A DNA stretch of 13,860 bases from CAZQAA01 sp964591255 (GTDB taxonomy: Bacteria; Desulfobacterota; DSM-4660; Desulfatiglandales; Desulfatiglandaceae). The notes beneath the pieces are model-generated. The model saw nothing but the letters and a program-made list of their open reading frames with translations. It searched no databases and was not told the DNA's origin. The stretch lies in contig CAZQAA010000073.1 in assembly GCA_964591255.1 (NCBI GenBank), positions 1 through 13,860 on the forward strand, in the 5' to 3' direction. Below are positions 6,813-13,702 of the stretch, piece by piece. Numbering within the stretch: position 1 is the stretch's first letter; each line of letters starts with the position of its first letter. The translations under genes were made by a program, and so were the position numbers.

Positions 6813-7569
6813 CTATTCTGGTACAAAATTCGGGGCATATCACGCGTTTAAATATCCCGATCCTGTTTGTCTCCGCCCCATCCATTGAAGTTTGATCTTT
6901 CTTTTTAAAATATTTTTTCTGGGCTTCCAGGATGTCTGACGGTTTCATCTTCCATTGAGTCGGACACCCTGTTATTACTTCGACCACACTGAAGCCCTTG
7001 TGGAGTAAGGCCTCTGCAATTCCATGTTCGAGCATTTTTGCATGATATGATGTGAACTTTGCAACAAATGTTGCTCCCGCTGCAATAGCAAGCCTTGGAA
7101 TATTGATAGGATTTTCAACGCTCCCGTAAGGTGTAGTCTTTGTCTTTTTGCCCTTAGGAGTCGTGGGGGATTCCTGTCCGCCGGTCATTCCGTAGATTGC
7201 ATTGTTAATGATTATGGAGGTTAAATCGATATTTCTCCTTGCGGCATGTATAAAATGATTTCCACCAATAGCCATGGCATCTCCATCTCCCATGAAGACA
7301 ACTATATGGAGCCTGGGATTTGCAAGCTTTATTCCGGTGGCAAGGGCAAGAGCCCTTCCGTGGGTAGTATGGACAGTATCAAAATCGAGATATTGGGATA
7401 TCCTGCCAGTGCATCCAATTCCACTAACAACAACCGTTGAATTCCTGTCAATGCCTGAACTGTAAAATGCCCTTATGAATGAACCAAGGACTATCCCGTT
7501 GCCGCAGCCAGGACACCAGATGGATGGTAACATACGGAGCCTGATAAATTTTTCATATTCCTTTTTCAT
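6793..7569 (-). CDS. korB: 2-oxoacid:ferredoxin oxidoreductase, beta subunit (2-oxoglutarate type, KorB)
   Basis: The thiamine-diphosphate (TPP)-binding subunit of the complex that interconverts a 2-oxoacid plus CoA with acyl-CoA, CO2 and reduced ferredoxin; 2-oxoglutarate/succinyl-CoA is the likeliest pair. The 258 residues show the family's CPGCGNG motif at 19-25. The TPP/Mg-binding block runs from GDGD at 94-97 to INNAIYGMTGGQ at 121-132, with the IGGNHFIHAARRN segment usual in KorB proteins. No iron-sulfur domain is fused; that function is carried by the separate ferredoxin gene. It is last in the operon, starting five bases after the alpha gene's stop, which implies translational coupling. 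The exact oxoacid cannot be set from sequence alone; a branched-chain or aryl oxoacid is possible. Confidence 0.9.
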   Translation of the reverse strand: MKKEYEKFIRLRMLPSIWCPGCGNGIVLGSFIRAFYSSGIDRNSTVVVSGIGCTGRISQYLDFDTVHTTHGRALALATGIKLANPRLHIVVFMGDGDAMAIGGNHFIHAARRNIDLTSIIINNAIYGMTGGQESPTTPKGKKTKTTPYGSVENPINIPRLAIAAGATFVAKFTSYHAKMLEHGIAEALLHKGFSVVEVITGCPTQWKMKPSDILEAQKKYFKKKDQTSMDGAETNRIGIFKRVICPEFCTRIGKIAVS

Positions 7570-7573
7570 TCGG

Positions 7574-8164
7574 CTAGATCGATGCCTCTACTATAGTTTC
7601 AGGCGTCATCAAGCGACCAAAAGATGATACGCTGATTATTTTATGAGAATGTCCCGCTACCCTCTCTACTTCTCTGATAATATGCCCCATATTCATCTCC
7701 GGCACGATTAGTTTGACCGCCTTTTTTGATATCTCTTTCACAATGTTTTCGGGGAACGGCCAGATGATCTCAAATTTGAGCAAAGCCGACCTGATCCCAT
7801 CTTTCTTAAGCAATTTCATGGCGGCTTTGGCTGACCGGTATGGAGATCCATAGGCAAGCAAGACAACTTCAGGCTCTTCATCTCCTTCTAGTTTAGTACA
7901 GACTAGATCCTTAGCCGAACCAATTTTGCTCATTAGTCTTTTGAGCAATTTTTCGTATTGTATGGAATCCGCTGTGGGCATGCCGCTTATATCATGGGCC
8001 AAACCGGTTTTATGCCGTCTCAGGCCTATTCCTAAGCATTCTCTCTTTTTTGTAGTCGGTTTTCGTCTTTGATCCGCCTTTTTTTTATGTTTCAATTCCG
8101 GAAGATCAACGCTTTCTTTCATGTGTGCAGTTATTTCGTCTGCCATGACTATTACTGGCACCAA
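7574..8164 (-). CDS. korA: 2-oxoacid:ferredoxin oxidoreductase alpha subunit, C-terminal part (frameshifted korA)
   Basis: This frame encodes the second half of KorA. It begins VPVIVMADEITAHMKESVDLP, which follows naturally on the first half, and continues through a lysine-rich linker to domain II (PEVVLLAYGSP, then IIWPFPENIV and IVPEMNMGHIIREVERVAG). These motifs are typical of the C-terminal half of KorA-like proteins. The apparent start codon GTG at 8164 is internal to the real gene. The frame stays open upstream of it and encodes the expected KAFRLAEKYL up to the T run at 8189-8192, where it should join the frame of 8152-8637. If one base is restored the combined protein is 354 residues, normal for the family. 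Expressed separately, this part would lack the N-terminal TPP-contacting domain. Confidence 0.8.
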   Translation of the reverse strand: MVPVIVMADEITAHMKESVDLPELKHKKKADQRRKPTTKKRECLGIGLRRHKTGLAHDISGMPTADSIQYEKLLKRLMSKIGSAKDLVCTKLEGDEEPEVVLLAYGSPYRSAKAAMKLLKKDGIRSALLKFEIIWPFPENIVKEISKKAVKLIVPEMNMGHIIREVERVAGHSHKIISVSSFGRLMTPETIVEASI

Positions 8165-8637
8165 GTATTTTTCAGCCAGCCTGAACGCTTTTCAGTAAGG
8201 TGATACATGTCGGCGACCGTCGCTGGGGTCAGGACAATAATGGGATAATCTCCGTGACTTCCAAACCTTGCCTGCAGGATATCACCCTGAGAAGGGGCTG
8301 TTGGCATACCGGTACTCGGCCCGCTGCGCATTATATCTATGATCACTATCGGGGTCTCGGTCATTGCGGCATAACCTATGCTTTCCTGCATAAGGCTAAA
8401 GCCAGGACCTGATGTTGCTGTCATTGCTGTGGCACCTGTCATGGCTGCGCCTATTACCGCAGAAACGGATGCTATTTCATCCTCCATCTGGATGAATGTG
8501 CCGTTGTACTTGGGCAAGAGTTCTGCCATCCCATGGGCTATCTCTGACGACGGTGTTATGGGATAGGCGGCAAAAAAATTACATCCCGCATTTATCGAGG
8601 CCCTGACAACCGCCTCATTTCCTCCCAAAAGCTCCAT
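8152..8637 (-). CDS. korA: 2-oxoacid:ferredoxin oxidoreductase alpha subunit, N-terminal part (frameshifted korA)
   Basis: The alpha subunit supplies the pyrimidine-binding half of the TPP site and the CoA-contacting domain. The true start is ATG 8637, 14 bases after the ferredoxin stop, with an AAGGG site overlapping that stop. Visible motifs are FFAAYPITPSSE near 21-32, the catalytic-region Glu52 in IQMEDE, TSGPGFSL at 75-82, SGPSTGMPT at 105-113 and QGD at 117-119. The expected sequence stops at residue 150 (MYHLTEK). After it an unrelated 11-residue tail (RSGWLKNTWCQ) leads to TAA 8152-8154. A one-base shift in the TTTT run at 8189-8192 recovers KAFRLAEKY and joins the 7574-8164 frame. 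As written the product lacks more than half of KorA and should not be functional. Confidence 0.8.
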   Translation of the reverse strand: MELLGGNEAVVRASINAGCNFFAAYPITPSSEIAHGMAELLPKYNGTFIQMEDEIASVSAVIGAAMTGATAMTATSGPGFSLMQESIGYAAMTETPIVIIDIMRSGPSTGMPTAPSQGDILQARFGSHGDYPIIVLTPATVADMYHLTEKRSGWLKNTWCQ

Positions 8638-8651
8638 TATTTCTTTAACCC

Positions 8652-8852
8652 TTATTTGATTTCAATGATATTAAGGGCCAGGTCGGGACACATCATCTCA
8701 CATTGTCCGCAACCTGAACACCCGGCAGATTTCACCGTTAACTTGTTTGAAAGAAAAAAGATATGCTTAGGACAAATGTACACGCAGATTCCGCATCTTT
8801 TACATAAGCGGTCATCTACTATGACTTTGTATCTTTTTTGTTTTGTTTTCAC
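8652..8852 (-). CDS. korD: 2-oxoacid:ferredoxin oxidoreductase, delta subunit (2x[4Fe-4S] ferredoxin)
   Basis: A 66-residue bacterial-type ferredoxin that passes electrons from the TPP subunits to external ferredoxin. It has two CxxCxxCxxxCP motifs, with Cys17/20/23/27 and Cys45/48/51/55, the usual pattern for two [4Fe-4S] clusters. It lies between the gamma and alpha genes, the normal place for the delta subunit. The start at 8852 is a GTG with no clear SD sequence. The GTG overlaps the TGA of an eight-codon frame (ATG 8875, MTKKHIHP), so initiation may depend on termination-reinitiation, or the true start may be that ATG if a base is missing. All cluster ligands are present. Confidence 0.9.
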   Translation of the reverse strand: MKTKQKRYKVIVDDRLCKRCGICVYICPKHIFFLSNKLTVKSAGCSGCGQCEMMCPDLALNIIEIK

Positions 8853-8906
8853 GGATGAATGTGCTTTTTAGTCATGTAGGGAAGATCTTTCGCCTGATCA
8901 GACAGT

Positions 8907-9527
8907 TTAATTTGCTGGAAATGTTAAAGTCTTATGAAGCTTTGCATTACCGATTTCAATTCCCCTTGAAAATGCATTAAGATTTTTGCCCTTATATTTT
9001 TTAATCCTTTTTTTTATCACTGAGACCACCGTTTCAGAGCGTACGATTCCTGTGACAGCTACAAATGTCCCCAGTAATATCATATTTGCAAATATTTTAT
9101 CGCTAAACTCCTTCTTGGCTGTTATTTCAAACGGGAAGCCAATGTGCCGGCAATTACTGTTAGGGGGTTCCACAAGTCCAGAATCGTAGATCACTATGGC
9201 ATGGTTGGCAAGCATGGAAAAATTTTTGGAGCGGTCTTGTTGACCAAGGGATAGAAAGATGTCTATTTTTTTTATCAGCGGATAATCTACCTCCTCTTTA
9301 TGACTCAAAATAATATCTGCCTTGGAGGAACCACCTCTTACTTCAGGTGTGTAATTTTGTGTCTGAACAACGGTCTTTCCTTCAAGCGTGCATGCCTCTG
9401 CCAAAACCAGTCCCAATTTCCTGATTCCTTGTCCCCCTCTGCCTGCTATCCTTATTTGTATGTCATTTTTTTCGCTGTAAGCCTGGTCAATAGGGCATGA
9501 TGTGTCTATTTTGGTCCAGTAATCCAT
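8907..9527 (-). CDS. korC: 2-oxoacid:ferredoxin oxidoreductase, gamma subunit (KorC)
   Basis: The gamma subunit of a four-subunit 2-oxoacid:ferredoxin oxidoreductase, which contributes to CoA binding. The 206 residues carry the family's opening motif IRIAGRGGQGI at 25-35, then AEACTLEGKTVVQTQNYTPEVRGG, in which the E-x-RGG segment is diagnostic. The start ATG 9527 gives about 24 residues before the motif, longer than most KorC proteins, which begin a few residues ahead of it. No better start codon and no clear SD sequence is visible nearer the motif. It is the first kor gene, 75 bases after the thiolase stop and 54 bases before the ferredoxin start. The gene order is gamma-delta-alpha-beta. 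Confidence 0.88.
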   Translation of the reverse strand: MDYWTKIDTSCPIDQAYSEKNDIQIRIAGRGGQGIRKLGLVLAEACTLEGKTVVQTQNYTPEVRGGSSKADIILSHKEEVDYPLIKKIDIFLSLGQQDRSKNFSMLANHAIVIYDSGLVEPPNSNCRHIGFPFEITAKKEFSDKIFANMILLGTFVAVTGIVRSETVVSVIKKRIKKYKGKNLNAFSRGIEIGNAKLHKTLTFPAN

Positions 9528-9548
9528 ATTTGGTGCATTTCCAGGAAT

Positions 9549-9573
9549 AGTTCAATAAGAAGGAAATTGAACT
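9549..9573 (-). other. Intercistronic hairpin between thiolase and korC
   Basis: AGTTCAAT (9549-9556) and ATTGAACT (9566-9573) form a perfect eight-base-pair stem with a nine-base loop. It sits between the thiolase stop and the korC start in the minus-strand transcript. No T tract follows, so it is more likely an mRNA-stabilising or processing element than a terminator. Function is inferred. Confidence 0.35.
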
Positions 9574-9602
9574 GAATAAAAAATAACTTTGAAAACTGCG
9601 GC

Positions 9603-10895
9603 CTAACGTTCCACGATCATGGCCATTCCCATTCCACCTCCTATGCACATAGTTATGAGACCGGTATTGTAACCTTTGCGTTTCATAAGATTCATTCCGG
9701 TTACCATCTGGCGCGTTCCCGTGCATCCTATGGGGTGGCCGAGGGAAATCCCGCTCCCAAGTTCATTGGGACGTTCATAATCTAGGCCGAGTTCTCTCAT
9801 ACAGCCTATGGCCTGTGCAGCAAATGCCTCGTTTAGTTCTATCATATCAATATCTTTTAAAGTCATCCCTGCGGCCTTCAATACCTTGCGGACTGCCGGG
9901 ATGGGACCAAGGCCCATATATGCGGGGTCAACGCCTCCGGATGCAAAATGCTTGATTTTTACAATTGGTTCGAGATCAAGCTCTTTAGCCTTTTCAGCGC
10001 TCATTAGGAGAACCGCTGCTGCAGCATCGTTTATGCCCGAGGCATTACCGGCAGTTACGGACCCATCTTTTTTGAAGGCTGGTCTCAATTTTTCCATTTT
10101 TTCCATAGAAGTCTCCATGGGCCGCTCGTCAGTATCAAAAACTGTTTCACTTTTGCGTGTTTTGATGGTCACAGGTACTATTTCTTCCTCAAAAATACCC
10201 TCTTTAATCGCTTGTAGTGCCCGGGAATGGCTCAAAACACCCAGTTCATCCTGTTCCTTCCTGCTTATGTCATACAGTGATGCAATATTTTCTGCCGTTA
10301 TTCCCATGTGATATCCATAGAATATTTCATACAGGCCATCAAAAACCATCAGGTCGTAGATATCACCTGTACCCGTGATCTCCATCCTGTGTCCCCAACG
10401 GGCCTTAGGTAATGCCATTGGGACTTGGCTCATATTTTCTTGACCACCCGCAAGAATCACATCAGCTTGGCCCGCCATAATGGATGCAGCTCCCAGGGCT
10501 ATGGCCTTGAGCCCAGAGCCGCAGACCTTGTTAATGGTTATAGCTGGAGTTTCTTTTGGGATCCCTGCACGGATCATTGCCTGGCGTGCAGGATTCTGGC
10601 CCTGGCCGGCCTGAAGCACATTACCCATTATTACTTCATCAATATATATAGGACTGAAAGAATCATCCCAGTTATAGCTCCTGCTTTCGATCTCGGTTAT
10701 TCCCTGCTTTTCTAGCCTGTTGGGGATGCCTTCTTTTATTTGGTTACTTATAATAGGCTTTAAGGCGACACGTGTGAGTACATCTTTCATCACAATCGAT
10801 CCCAATTCAACAACTGATACATCTTTTAATCCTCCACCAAAGTTGCCTATAGCTGTCCTTGAACCACTTACTATTACCACTTCTTTCATTGTCAT
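9603..10895 (-). CDS. Acetyl-CoA C-acyltransferase (thiolase) with an inserted segment
   Basis: Thiolase: condenses two acyl-CoA units or cleaves 3-oxoacyl-CoA, used in acetoacetyl-CoA formation, beta-oxidation or butyrate/polyhydroxybutyrate metabolism. Catalytic residues are present: Cys125 in NKVCGSGLKAI (acyl-enzyme), Asn355 in NEAFAAQ, His387 in GHPIG and Cys417 in MCIGGGMG. The length is 430, against about 390-400 for most AtoB/PhaA proteins. The excess is an insert of about 35 residues at 47-83, before VDEVIMGNVLQ-type sequence (here IDEVIMGNVLQ). AGGGAG at 10900-10905 lies four bases before ATG 10895 and ten before an in-frame ATG at 10889, so the latter may be the true start. It is first of a minus-strand run with korCDAB, suggesting supply or use of acetyl-CoA alongside oxoacid oxidation. 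The exact substrate length cannot be told. Confidence 0.93.
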   Translation of the reverse strand: MTMKEVVIVSGSRTAIGNFGGGLKDVSVVELGSIVMKDVLTRVALKPIISNQIKEGIPNRLEKQGITEIESRSYNWDDSFSPIYIDEVIMGNVLQAGQGQNPARQAMIRAGIPKETPAITINKVCGSGLKAIALGAASIMAGQADVILAGGQENMSQVPMALPKARWGHRMEITGTGDIYDLMVFDGLYEIFYGYHMGITAENIASLYDISRKEQDELGVLSHSRALQAIKEGIFEEEIVPVTIKTRKSETVFDTDERPMETSMEKMEKLRPAFKKDGSVTAGNASGINDAAAAVLLMSAEKAKELDLEPIVKIKHFASGGVDPAYMGLGPIPAVRKVLKAAGMTLKDIDMIELNEAFAAQAIGCMRELGLDYERPNELGSGISLGHPIGCTGTRQMVTGMNLMKRKGYNTGLITMCIGGGMGMAMIVER

Positions 10896-11008
10896 ATATC
10901 TCCCTAAATATTATAATATATTATTATGACCTTTTTTATCTTGTATCTGATAACCAGATTTGGATTAGAACAAATGGTATCTTTTTAAGCCAACAAAATG
11001 AAGTAGAT
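10896..11008. promoter_or_regulatory. Divergent intergenic region between thiolase and NRDE gene
   Basis: This 113-base AT-rich gap must hold promoters for both outward genes. It contains ATAATATATTAT at 10913-10924, a perfect 12-base palindrome, and TATAAT-like sequence on the minus strand very close to the thiolase start. No -35/-10 pair was good enough to name. The palindrome could bind a dimeric regulator, but such AT-rich symmetry is also likely by chance. Confidence 0.3.
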
Positions 11009-11800
11009 ATGTGCCTGTTGCTTATTGCATATGATATACATCCGCGTTACCAGCTGGTATTGGCGGCAAATAGGGATGAGTTTTACGAGCGCCCCACTGC
11101 ACCCCTGGGTTTCTGGGAAGATAATCCGCAGATTCTTGCAGGACGTGATCTCAGAAGAGGTGGAACATGGCTTGGAATTGCCCACGATGGCCGATTAGCC
11201 GCTATTACCAACTACAGGGATCCAAAGACTACAAGAAAAAATGTACCATCCAGAGGCCTTCTCGTAAAGGAATTTCTTTTCCGGAAACAGGATGCCGAGA
11301 GCTATATTGAACATATCAAAGAAGTCGGGAAGAAATACAATGGATTTAGTATCTTGCTTGGAGATAAGAATGGGATATGGTTCTATTCTAACAGAGGGAA
11401 CGCTATTCAAAGATTAAGTCCTGGAATTCACGGTGTCAGTAATCATCTTCTTAATACGCCATGGCCAAAAGTGAAAAAGGGGAAGTCAGCCCTGGGGGCT
11501 ATTGTTGCCCGACAGGAAGAAATAGATCCAGAGGAGATTTTAAATGTCCTTTCCGACAAATCGTATCCCCCGGATGGAGATTTGCCCGAGACAGGTATCG
11601 GGCTTGAGAAAGAACGGATGCACTCACCTCTATTTGTTACAAGCGAAGATTATGGAACACGCTCATCTTCTGTTATCCTGATGGAAAGGAGTGGTAAAAC
11701 GATTTTTTTGGAACGAAGATTTTTGCCTGAAGGATTTGGCAGGTTCAGGGAGGAAACGATCTGTTTCAATTTTATGTTGGGTGATTTTGGAAGAATATAG
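11009..11800 (+). CDS. NRDE family protein (TANGO2-like)
   Basis: The protein belongs to the NRDE family, named for the Asn-Arg-Asp-Glu motif seen here at 21-24 in LVLAANRDEFYERPTAPLGFW. Other hallmarks are AGRDLRRGGTWLGIAHDGRLAAITNYRDP, with residue Cys2 directly after the initiator as in N-terminal-nucleophile (Ntn) hydrolase-like folds, and a C-terminal TRSSSVILMERSGK segment. I chose ATG 11009 (263 residues) because family proteins begin MC-L. The frame stays open upstream to 10859, but that part overlaps the divergent thiolase gene and reads as hydrophobic noise. No clear SD sequence is seen. The biochemical role is unsettled; human TANGO2 is linked to lipid/haem handling. It ends at a strong convergent hairpin and looks monocistronic. 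Confidence 0.88.
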   Translation: MCLLLIAYDIHPRYQLVLAANRDEFYERPTAPLGFWEDNPQILAGRDLRRGGTWLGIAHDGRLAAITNYRDPKTTRKNVPSRGLLVKEFLFRKQDAESYIEHIKEVGKKYNGFSILLGDKNGIWFYSNRGNAIQRLSPGIHGVSNHLLNTPWPKVKKGKSALGAIVARQEEIDPEEILNVLSDKSYPPDGDLPETGIGLEKERMHSPLFVTSEDYGTRSSSVILMERSGKTIFLERRFLPEGFGRFREETICFNFMLGDFGRI

Positions 11801-11826
11801 CTGAAGATAATAAAGAATTAATTACA

Positions 11827-11866
11827 GGGCAGTCATTGATAAATTAAATGATTCCTATGACTGCCC
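11827..11866. terminator. Convergent hairpin terminator
   Basis: GGGCAGTCAT (11827-11836) and ATGACTGCCC (11857-11866) form a perfect ten-base-pair stem with a 20-base loop. It lies between the ends of two convergent genes (stops at 11800 and 11881) and can serve both. Neither side has a strong T tract; the minus-strand exit is AT-rich. Confidence 0.6.
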
Positions 11867-11880
11867 ATTGAAATCAACTG

Positions 11881-12255
11881 TTATATTACTACATCCATCA
11901 TTTCATCTGTCAGTTTCCATAGATCCGGTCTCGCGAAATTTGCCACATATGCACCGACCATATAGTCTCCGCCTTTTGCGTAAACAGCCACAATTGAGTA
12001 TTCGCTTCCCCTTATGGCTATAGCAGTGCTAGGAAAGAACTTCTGATGCTTTGTATATTGTTCATATATGGCGCACTGTGTGTTTGCAGTAAAAAGATCG
12101 AATTCACAGAAGGAGGAGGCCATGTAGACCGACTCTCCCATTATATCTCCTATCGCATCTATTATTTCCGGCCTCTTGTTTTTTCCGGATGGTCTCCAGG
12201 CACCACATGCCACAACACCCTCTAATTTCATAATATCCGCCAATGTTTTTGCCAT
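11881..12255 (-). CDS. Small conserved-type protein, possibly DUF2173/Roadblock-like
   Basis: This 124-residue soluble protein begins MAKTLADIMKLEGVVACGAW and later has VYMASSFCEFDLFTAN and STAIAIRGSEYSIVAVYAKG. The alternation of a helix, a GVVA strand and a late strand pair reminds me of the DUF2173 group, related in fold to Roadblock/LC7 proteins; I cannot confirm this by search. I chose ATG 12255 because a GGGGG-type site lies about nine bases upstream. A TTG at 12288 is in frame but would overlap the upstream gene. There are 22 bases between the universal stress protein stop and this start, so the two form one operon. Function unknown; it may be a small regulatory or sensor partner of the stress protein (inference). 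Confidence 0.75.
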   Translation of the reverse strand: MAKTLADIMKLEGVVACGAWRPSGKNKRPEIIDAIGDIMGESVYMASSFCEFDLFTANTQCAIYEQYTKHQKFFPSTAIAIRGSEYSIVAVYAKGGDYMVGAYVANFARPDLWKLTDEMMDVVI

Positions 12256-12277
12256 TAATAATATCCCCCTTTCATCT

Positions 12278-12712
12278 TTACCTGACAATGACTACAGGGC
12301 ATGGGGAATACAAGACGACCTTCTCGGCTACGCTTCCCATAAGCATACGCTTAAAGCCGCTCATTCCTCTTGTCCCGACAACGATATAGCTGAAACCTTC
12401 TTCCTCAGCTATGCGTACTACTTCTTCAGCAACCGGGCCTACAGCTATCTTGGTCTGGACGGATTTCGCACCATTTTCCTCTGCAATTTTCTTTAGTTCT
12501 TCCAGCGTTTTTAATGCCTGTTTTTCCCTTTGGTGGTAAACCCAGGTATCTGGTACCTCCTTATACCTGATTACATCCTCAAGGACATTTAGCAGGGTTA
12601 TCTCTACGCCGGTTTTTTTTGAAAAACGAGAGGTCAAGATCACCGCCTTTCTTGAATGTTCGGAACCATCGACGGCTATCAAGGTTTTTAATCCTGTACC
12701 TTTTTCGTCCAT
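12278..12712 (-). CDS. Universal stress protein, UspA family
   Basis: A small cytoplasmic nucleotide-binding protein induced under starvation or other stress in many bacteria. The 144 residues form a single Usp domain: TLIAVDGSEHS at 10-20 with Asp15, and the ATP-binding G-2x-G-9x-G-S pattern at 113-127 (GTRG then GS), followed by VVLYSPCPVVIVR. The intact pattern predicts ATP binding, unlike the UspA subgroup that lacks it. ATG 12712 follows AGGAGG with a nine-base spacer. A consensus TTGACA lies at 12792-12787 on this strand, but its -10 is poor. It is first of a two-gene unit with the small protein at 11881-12255. Confidence 0.95.
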   Translation of the reverse strand: MDEKGTGLKTLIAVDGSEHSRKAVILTSRFSKKTGVEITLLNVLEDVIRYKEVPDTWVYHQREKQALKTLEELKKIAEENGAKSVQTKIAVGPVAEEVVRIAEEEGFSYIVVGTRGMSGFKRMLMGSVAEKVVLYSPCPVVIVR

Positions 12713-12829
12713 GTGTTCGGCCCTCCTTTCTTAAATAAGAAAAATAAGTTAATGTATTTCTTAAAATTCACAGCTTTCGAGGCGATTGTCAAGCGAAAAT
12801 TTTGCTGAATTTATATTGAATGTAACAAA

Positions 12830-12859
12830 CTTGTGTACAAGTCAGATTGACTTTTCTGA
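12830..12859. promoter_or_regulatory. Inverted repeats in the divergent usp / hydrolase gap
   Basis: CTTGTGTACAAG (12830-12841) has five-base arms around GT. It is followed at once by TCAGA (12842-12846) and TCTGA (12855-12859). The 12713-12974 gap separates two divergent genes and is otherwise AT-rich without a clear ORF. These could be operator sites; the arms are short enough to arise by chance. Confidence 0.25.
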
Positions 12860-12974
12860 TAGTTGTGTTATTGATTTTGGCGTATTCACTCGATATTTGT
12901 TAAACCTAAAATTTTAGCAGCTTCTGTTTTTGAGGGTGTGTGAACTTTTACGATATTGATTGGGAGATGTGGTC

Positions 12975-13595
12975 GTGGTAATAAAGGAATTAGTAGTTGG
13001 TCTGATTATGACAAACTGTTTTATTGTGGGGTGTGAAAAAAGCCGTGAAGCCATTGTGATTGATCCAGGAGGGGACGTGGATAAAATCCTGGATGCGACA
13101 TATGAATCGAATCTTAATATCAAATATATAGTGAATACACACGGTCATTTTGATCATACGGGAGGGAATAAAGCAATAAAAGAGGCAACAGGGGCTGAAA
13201 TTTTGATCCATCGTTTTGACGCACCAATGTTGCGCCAAATATCCATGACCGCAATGGCGATGGGAATTATTCTTGAAGATTCACCGCCAGCTGACTTGAC
13301 AGTAGATGAAGGTGATGAAATCAGATTCGGGAAAATTTCTCTGAGAGTAATTCATACTCCCGGCCACAGTCCGGGGGGAATTTCTTTATATACGGATGGA
13401 ATCGTTTTTGTCGGCGACACACTGTTTTATGGCTCCATTGGACGCACAGACCTGCCCGGTAGCAGTTTCCCAACCCTTATATCTAGTATCAAAGAGAAGT
13501 TGTTTCCCCTTGGTGATCATGTGAGAGTCTATTCAGGTCATGGCCCCACCACCACGATCGGGACAGAAAAACGGATTAATCCATTTGTGGCGTAA
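12975..13595 (+). CDS. Metallo-beta-lactamase-fold hydrolase (glyoxalase II-like)
   Basis: Single-domain MBL-fold hydrolase of 206 residues, cytoplasmic. Metal ligands are visible: the HxHxDH motif as His56/His58/Asp60/His61 (NTHGHFDHTGG), His131 in HTPGHSPGG, Asp148 in VGDTLF and His189 in YSGHGPTT. This full set predicts a dinuclear site as in glyoxalase II (thioester hydrolysis of S-lactoylglutathione or a similar thiol ester), though many relatives have other substrates. The short length, without the extra C-terminal domain of true glyoxalase II, favours the generic YcbL-like group. I chose GTG 12975 because GGGAG at 12962-12966 is eight bases upstream and the product then begins MVIKELVVG, as relatives do; TTG 12960 and GTG 12969 are too close to or upstream of that site. 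It ends before a hairpin with a T tract. Confidence 0.92.
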   Translation: MVIKELVVGLIMTNCFIVGCEKSREAIVIDPGGDVDKILDATYESNLNIKYIVNTHGHFDHTGGNKAIKEATGAEILIHRFDAPMLRQISMTAMAMGIILEDSPPADLTVDEGDEIRFGKISLRVIHTPGHSPGGISLYTDGIVFVGDTLFYGSIGRTDLPGSSFPTLISSIKEKLFPLGDHVRVYSGHGPTTTIGTEKRINPFVA

Positions 13596-13608
13596 ACGAG
13601 AACTGATG

Positions 13609-13673
13609 AATAAATATCCATACGCAGAAGCAACAGTGGCTTAATAATATTTTCATCTGGATATTTATTTTTT
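13609..13673 (+). terminator. Hairpin with T tract after the MBL-fold gene
   Basis: AATAAATATCCA (13609-13620) and TGGATATTTATT (13658-13669) are perfectly complementary over 12 bases and are followed by T to 13673. The 37-base loop is long and the stem AT-rich, so it is not a textbook intrinsic terminator. Its place 14 bases after the hydrolase stop and before a convergent gene supports the role. Confidence 0.5.
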
Positions 13674-13702
13674 CAAGGATCTTATTGATATTATTCCCTA
13701 TG

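Noticed and set aside
9808..10311. A 167-residue plus-strand open frame inside the thiolase gene
   Set aside because: It is fully antisense to conserved thiolase sequence and Ser/Ala-rich without motifs.
10859..11008. Longer 313-residue NRDE protein with a hydrophobic N-terminus
   Set aside because: The extra part overlaps the divergent thiolase start and its promoter region; family members begin with MC-L, found at 11009.
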